A stretch of DNA of 64,000 nt from Saccoglossus kowalevskii (Eukaryota > Hemichordata > Enteropneusta > Harrimaniidae). The notes beneath the pieces were generated by a model. The model was not told the DNA's origin and ran no database searches. It saw only the letters and a program-made list of their open reading frames with translations. The translations under genes and the position numbers were made by a program. The stretch spans positions 45,955 through 109,954 of the forward strand of contig NW_003109579.1 in assembly GCF_000003605.2 (NCBI RefSeq), given 5' to 3'. This document shows positions 24,001 through 32,847 of the stretch, in pieces (the stretch's first letter is position 1; each line of letters opens with the position of its first letter).

Positions 24001-27000
24001 ACGTCACTGACATTTGATAATTACACGTCACTGACATTTGATAATTACACATCACTGATATTTGATATTACACATCACTGATATTTGATAATTACACGTT
24101 ACTGATATTTGATATTATACGACACTGGTATCCGATAATTACACGTCACTGATATTTGATAATTACACGTTATTGATATTTGATATTATACGACACTGAT
24201 ATCCGATAATTACACGTCACTGATATTTGATAATTACACGTCACTGACATTGATAATTACACGTCACTGACATTTGATAATTACACATCACTGATATTTG
24301 ATTATTACACGTCACTGACATTTGGTAATTACACGTTACTGATATTTGATAATCACACATCACTGAAATTTGATAATTACACGTCACTGACATTTGATAA
24401 TTACACGTCACTGACATTTGATAATTACACATCACTGATATTTGATAATTACACATCACTGATATTTGATAATTATACGTCACTGACATTTGATAATTAC
24501 ACGTCACTGATATCCGATAATTACACATCACTGATATTTGATTATTACACGTCACTGACATTTGATAATTACACGTTACTGATATTTGATATTACACGTC
24601 ACTGATATCCGATAATTACACGTCACTGATATTTGATAATTACACGTCACTGACATTTGATAATTACACATCACTGATATTTGATTATTACACGTCACTG
24701 ACATTTGATAATTACACGTTACTGATATTTGATAATCACACATCACTGATATTTGATAATTACACGTCACTGACATTTGATAATTACACATCACTGATAT
24801 TTGAATATTACACGTCACTGATATTTGATATTACACGTCATTGATATCCGATAATTACACGTCACTGATATTTGATAATTACACGTCACTGACATTTGAT
24901 AATTACACATCACTGATATTTGATTATTACACGTCACTGACATTTGATAATTACACGTTACTGATATTTGATATTACACGTCATTGATATCCGATAATTA
25001 CACGTCACTGATATCCGATAATTACACATCACTGATATCCGATAATTACACATCACTGATATTTGATAATTACACGTCACTGACATTTGATAATTACACA
25101 TCACTGATATCTGATAATTACACATCACTGATATCTGATTATTACACGTCACTGACATTTGATAATTACACGTCACTGACATTTGATAATTACACATCAC
25201 TGATATTTGATAATTACACATCACTGATATTTGATAATTACACATCACTGATATCCGATAATTACACATCACTGATATTTGATAATTACACGTCACTGAC
25301 ATTTGATAATTACACGTCACTGACATTTGATAATTACACGTCACTGATATCTGATAATTACACAACACTGATATTTGATAATTACACGTCACTGATATCC
25401 AATAATCACTCATCACTGATATCCGATAATTACACGTCACTGACATTTGATAAGTACACGTCACCGACATTTGATAATTACACGTTACTGATATCCGATA
25501 ATTACACATCACTGATATTTGATAATTACACGTCACTGACATTTGATAATTACACGTCACTGATATTTGATAATTACACGTCACTGACATTTGATAATTA
25601 CACGTCACTGATATTTGATAATTACACGTCACAGATATCTGATAATTACACATCACTGATATCCGATAATTACACATCACTGATATCCGATAATTATACG
25701 TCACTGATATTTGATAATTACACGTCACTGATATCTGATAATTACACGTCACTGATGTTTGATTGGTTGTGATGTGATTTGGGCGTCTAATAAATTGTCT
25801 GATAAAGCATACAGACAATGATTTAATAGTTTGAACAAAAATATATCACGTGATATGAAGCATCAATTATATAACATTGGACCCTAACTAGACAATAAAA
25901 CATGTTCCACTATTAATACAACTTATTGCTTTAAAGGGAATATAAGATTGTATTTTGTGGAATATGATTAACACTGAACCGTTCTCGGATTTATTCCTCT
26001 GTGTTACAGATATTTAAAATTGGTTGCATTTTGACGCATGCGTACTTACTATTGTTCATTCCCATAATATTGCCATTTGAGTCCCGCAGATATAGCCACG
26101 ATGACTACTGGTATTCCCCAACCAATCAGAATAAAATGTAAAACCTTTGTCGAGTAATGAAACAAGTTTCTAGTTTTCAAGTACAGCTGAATTCCTTGTA
26201 CCATCATCCAAAAAAAGGTGGCCAAGTAAAGATAATGCAGTAATACAGCAATACATCTACATAATATCTGGAGAAAGAGAAAGAAAAGGAAAGTGTGAGA
26301 CAACATATGCGAATCAACAATAATTACATATTTGGACAGCGCAAACTCATTATTCATAAGCTAATCATATATATTGGTTAATGATTAAGTTATAGGTGAA
26401 GTGATCACGTCAAGAACATAGTCGAACGACCTTATTAAAAGATGAGTTGATCTTTTCTTCTTGGAATATAATGACGTATTAACGCAAATGTCAGTGATAT
26501 TGGTGTAGAACATACCTTGTTTGTTGTCGCATTTATACCAATTATAAACGTGAACTGAGCCAACATTAGGGCCAATACCATATTTTGAAGAATAGTTATC
26601 CGATCCGAGTTTAACCTAAAACAAAAAATAAACGACTGGATGATCAAATTATAAATTCTGTTTATTTTAATTTTCATGTATTATGATGTATTCGACCAAA
26701 CACTATATTTTGCTTCAGTTGTTGAAGGGCATACTCAGACACGATGGATTAGATTATTCAGAACGTCATCATCATTATTCATCATTATTCAGAATGTAAT
26801 GTAGTCTAATTATTTTTTTATTATTAGTTATTACACTAAATTAAATTAGTCAATATCGGCCACAATAAATAAAACATCGCAAAAAACACAAAGATGGTCT
26901 ATATATCATGAAAACACCGACATTAACTTAATTTCAGAAAGCTAAATTGATTTCATATCTTATTGTAAATACAAGTGCATCTCAAGAAACATGATTTGAA

Positions 27001-30000
27001 TTAGGAGAAACATCACATTACATCACAGCACAGTACATTGCATCGCGTCACTCGCATTACATTCCTTGAAATGGCAGTCTTTAAAAATACTGTGGACAAC
27101 AAATATAGCAAGAAGAAAGCGCAACGTAACACTTAATAATTCAAGAGTGATTGACATTTTTCGTACTCATCTGCATATTGTTATTATCATTAAACGACCT
27201 AATGGGCATACTACTATAGTAGACACTGCTTTGTAGTAACTTACCTAAAGTATATGAGTGTGATAAACGTCACTAATAATGCAGCAAGAGATATTCCACA
27301 TCCTACAAATGTCAGTAGACTAAGGGCTTGTTTATGTTCTTCTGATATCTAAAAATAAAATAAGATACAATGAGTGAATGAGTAACTATACGAGACATTA
27401 CGTACTATAATGTTTGAATGATTGAGCTAAGGTATTGGAATCTCATAAGGCAAAATGTTGTTTTGGGTTTTAACGTAATTTAATACTTGACCAAATAAGT
27501 GAATTGTTATTTAATTTTTTTTTCACACAAATAAAAAGGCTTAACAATGTAAAAAATATAGAGAACGCAATTACTATTGGTGTGACTCAAAACTGCTTAT
27601 TATTTCAACTCAAATATTGTATCTGTTTTATATAAATAAATATAATAACGAAAAATTATAAAAAAAAACAATGCTATTACACAAATGATAGTAAAAATCA
27701 CGGTACAGTTACCTGGTAGCTGGTAGGTTGCATGAGAACAGCAAAGCTCGTTAAATGGTTACATTTACATACAGTCTCTGTTTGGGTCGACTCAACTAAT
27801 TCACAGCCTTCAGTGGACCACACACTACGAAGTGAACATTGAGGGCGCTGTTACATGTAAATCTGTGACTCTACATTATGTTTACTTATCACATGGTTAT
27901 TCCGTTAAGTAAACTAACACGAAACAATGTAAAATACATTGAATACACGGTGAAATCAACATCTAAACATGTATATGCATTTCAACCAAGACGTGAGGTC
28001 CCGTGTTTCAAGATGAAATAAAACTCGCTAGTTTATAGTAGAGGTTACATTATGAGTGCGTAAATACTCCTACCTGTGGGAATTGGATAATTCGTCCAAA
28101 AATGTACAAAGTGTATCGTTGCCCATCTGTAAAATTATGTAATAGTAATTACCCATGATGCATGGTGTGAAATATTGATAAAAACACATTAAATTGTTTG
28201 GTTCTAATCATTTTATCAGTTACGAGTATTATAGTACAGATGAAACTTATTCGTTTAATATTAAGTACTACATATATTGATATATTGTGTTTACTAACCA
28301 TATTGTGGTGGAACGTAATGAAAATATAATTTGAAAATGGCAGTGGCGGTGCTGGTTTTAGATTACTCGATATAATATTCGATCCTATTTGTCGATGTCT
28401 GTGGAGCAAATGTAATTTTCATTGTAGTGAGTGTTTCACATTATATAAACCAAGCAATATTTAGTCATTTTACAGTACAACAAAACACGAAGTTATGTTT
28501 TGAAAATAGTTATAACATACCCTTCCATTTTCGTGATTGCATTATTTGGGTTTCTGTACAAGACGTTGGCAATACCGATAGTACTTTCTGTGCCTGCAAG
28601 TAAATTAAACAATTAATAGCGAAAATGCACATTCAAACGGATTTACACTGGATACTAGGTAACAATACGTCACTTGAAAAGTCCCACCCTCTAGCGGCGA
28701 AACGCTTCAATTACGTCATAATAACCTAGATAGGGAAGATCAATTCCATTCGTAACGAAAACAGTGTTTCTACTCAATACATTATTGTTTTATGATAGAC
28801 GACTACAGTTTGTGAAAGCGACGATATGAACGATCTTCTCTGTTGTCTATTCACGTCAAAACAACGACTAAAATACCCGACAAATTATTTTCACTGTACA
28901 CCCACAGATACTCACCTTTATAATCACTAAATAAAGCAGACGGGATAGCAATATGTGTGTCTGACTCTTTATCGGGGAAAAGTATATCAGATAAAACCGT
29001 GATATCTCGTACTATATATTCAGCAACTGGAAATAAAATAAAATAAAATAATATATATGTAACAACCCTTAATGTATATCTGACCACAATTACGGTATAT
29101 ACAAACGGTAGGTACCCTAACTAAAAAATCTACCATCCACAAAGAGACAAAATACATTTCACCATTGATATTATTATTATTATTATTATTTCATGAATAC
29201 AGTCAATGCTGTGTAATCTCTGCTTTCAAAGATGAATGACGTATGAATTGACACAGACATAATAGAATTCATCAATTCAGGAAGTCGTATGACGGCGGTT
29301 ATTTAAATTGTCGATTATTCACTGCAATGATTGTACTACAATACAGTGTCATTTCATTGTGAAAACACGAATCCAGTGTATAGTTTGTTTTATTTCAAAA
29401 AATAAATTACGTACGTATATTTCCTTTATTATGATGAATTGATTGAATGCTATTCACATTCATGAAATCTATAACATGGTTTCCAAAATCATCCATATCG
29501 TCCAATAGTTGTGCTGCGGTATTGTCGTCAACGAACTACATACACAAACATAAATAAATACGTCGTTATAATAATAAGATTACATTAGTAATATATAAAA
29601 TATATAAAATATGCAAATATATGCTAAAAACTATAATATCCACATACATATCCAGTTAAGAACGTAATGACGTTTATGTAATATACGATTAAAGAACGGC
29701 AGTCGTCTCGCTGCGTCCTGTTCGATATGGGACTCATAGCGACGTGTACAACGCGTGTAAAATACATTGTTTATTTACATGAAATTCGAACACGCGCTGC
29801 GCGACGACCACCGCGCTTTAATGTAATGGTACAGCACGTGAGTATTATCGCGCTGACTGGAAGGTCATAAAAGCAGTGAAAGTTGGTAACGGAATAGCCA
29901 ACCAATAAAAATATACCGTTTTTTGGAGATTTATTTCATTCAAATTCACGAATACACAACCAATCACAATCGCTTAAACTTGTCTTCTTCATTTTGATTA

Positions 30001-32768
30001 GATAGCAGCCATTTGATGCTAGAGGCCGCGACTTATAGGATAGGCAACGTCGCTATTATTTCAAACTACACGGAATCTTACCTCATCCAAATTTTTCCAC
30101 TGACTCCTCAAATTAACATTCAACAAATTGTCCAATATGGTTAAACTGTTCTGTAGTGATAAAAGCACAACCAATCAAAATCAGCAAATCAAAGTTCTGA
30201 GTTGAATGATTCAAATATATCAATATTGTTATCAGTTTGAAATAATTTGAAAAGTATTGAGCGTTATTATTCAAACCGGATTTCTGTCAAAGACACAATA
30301 ATCTCACAAAATGCCCTGCTTACGCCCGACAGATTATCGAGCAAAAAAAATGTTGTCGTTAATCACTTAGATTTTGGTTAGTTATTGATTTATATTATTC
30401 AGTTTATTTTTGTTATAAATCATATTATATTTAAGAAAGTCTCAAATACTAAAATAATAGCAAATTAATATCAAAAATACGTATCTTACCTTAATGAATT
30501 CGCTTCTCTCAGATACAGTCAGATCACTGTCACGCAATGGATTATTCGCCAGTAAACTAACTAGTAGATCTTTACATATCAATATGTCTCGTGGATATTG
30601 TATCATATCAATCATATTATCTTTAAGTACAGAAATAGTATCAAGTGATGTGGTTGACTCTTTAATACTTTGTATGTACTAGAAACAATTAGAAATACAT
30701 TGAGACGTGTCTCTATCAGTATAAACAGCTTCAGAAACTTCATCTAACATATTTGAAGATACGAAGTATCGAGTGCATACAACAATCTGTAATAAATACG
30801 TCAATAATATTTTGACTAAACTAAATAAGAAAAGGAATTATGTGATAGCAGTAACTACAGCTTGAGAACAAACTTTAGAATGAATATTTGAAACTTTCAT
30901 GCATGATATTTATCGTTATATTAGAATAGATGAATGCTGTAGAATACCTCGTCATACAATAGCAGTAACGTTTCGTTGAAGCAGTAAATGAAGTCATCAT
31001 AGTCGTTTAGTGTGTCGCACGCAGTGTGCTGATAGTCTATGAACAAAAGACAAAATGAAATATATTTATGTTATTTCGAATGAAAAAAATACATAGTATA
31101 TATAAGGATATTATTAAGAATTATACATAATGTATGTCATTTATGCAAATGTACTGTGCATACTGAAATATATTTGTTTTATTTATGCAAGCAGATGCAC
31201 GTAATGGTAACCCGTGAATATAACACCTCATCATATTGTGCAAAAAAAACAAAATTAAAAAATTGTGACACCGATTTGTTCAAACTAGACGTCGTAACAA
31301 AGCCATCTAATTTGTACTTGTGTAGCAATTCTAGAATCATAATATGAACAAAACACACTAGAATCATAATATGAACAAAACACACTAGAATCATAATATG
31401 AACAAAACACACTAGAATCATAATATGAACAAAACACACTAGAAACTTACATGTTGATGTGTCAGTTGTTCCATCCCTTAATGTCTCTGTTTTTATATCG
31501 CTTATTTCAATTGTCTCTTTGGTTGATGTTTCAGTTGTTCCATCGTTTGGTAGTGTAGACTCTATGTTTAAAGTTGACTCCTGTGACGGAGATTGAGGTG
31601 TTGTAGCGAGCACCGTAGTCAATGACTGTTTGTTCTCAGTTGTTGGCATTTGTGTTGTGAGTAATAATGTATCACAATTCTGACCACTGTATTCACTCGT
31701 GCAATTACAAAGATATCCACTGTAAGTATTTTCGCATTGGTCACCATTCTGACATGGCGACGATGAACATAGATCTTTTGCTACAAACAAACAGTAGAGC
31801 AGTTACCTTCAGAGGGCTTATGTGGATACCAGTGCAAAAATACATGATAACAGTATATTTGATAAGGAATTTGAATAAACTACGTCTATATACACTAGTA
31901 ATACTAGTAATACTTCATGTGAAGTTCGTTGAATGTTGAATGTGTGACAATACTGATATGGTTTACCCTGTCAAACTGTTATCACAATAAAATAAAATAA
32001 TGATGTCATTACTGAAACAAAACACAACGAGTTATTCTAAGCAGGAGCTGTTATCACAAAAAACATATTCAGTGGCGGATCTTGGGTTCCGGGACCACCC
32101 CCCCCCCGTTGAAAAATGTATTCAATTTGTTTTTGTATAATATATGAAAATCATTAACTTAGTCTGGCGATTTCAAAGTTTGGACCCCCCCCCCCATAAA
32201 AAAATCTGTATCCGACCCTGCTATTGTCCATAAAAAGCAGTATGTATAAAGAGTCCAATATGGTGCTACATATAATAATAATTTATATAATTGATATTTA
32301 CGTATTTCGCATATATATCTTTCTGCTGAGGAGCAATCTTTACTTTCCCATTCACCAAATGATCCACTTTTAGCCAATAATACACATTCTCCATCAACAG
32401 GCGTGTTTTTCCAAGGAATCGAATAATTGGTTTTCATAGATTCGTCACTCCACCATGTTTCTGTTATGATATTGTATCCAATCCAAAAATGATCATCACC
32501 CATATATTGTCTGAAAATGATCATATTGTAGAGAAAGGTAAATGTTTCACCATTATGTTGTATATCGCAGTGTTCAATGAATGAGTACATTGACAGTATC
32601 TAGCGTGGATGTGAATGAATAATATGTCAAATTTAGAAACATGATCTAAGTTCAGTAAGCAAATTATTCTACGTAGAACGTATTTGACTCGTAAGACCAT
32701 CATGCAAATATTGTCTCAAAAACAGAATGAATCCTAGAATCTGTCCCATAGTAATATGTGTATATATC

Positions 32769-32847
<79 letters not shown>

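Noticed and set aside
18109-25765. CRISPR array
   Set aside because: Repeats are contiguous with no unique spacers, and the context is a eukaryotic multi-intron gene.
24241-25818. Long frames encoding TCNYQISV-like or DNYTSLIS-like octapeptides
   Set aside because: Periodicity artefact of the 24-bp array, inside an intron of gene B, open on both strands.
27825-27847. Alternative acceptor (AACAG before CGCCCT) for the GPS exon, with a shifted frame in exon 15
   Set aside because: It gives a readable frame in gene B, but the same frame in gene A meets a stop at once. The TAG acceptor at 27824 with exon 15 in frame 0 gives CTFLDE and WSTEGC, the canonical GPS, in line with both genes.
31179-31450. 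Continuation of exon 7 as coding sequence through the 27-bp repeats
   Set aside because: A strong GTAAGT donor at 31450, same phase and site in gene A, and an in-frame exon 8 show this is intron.
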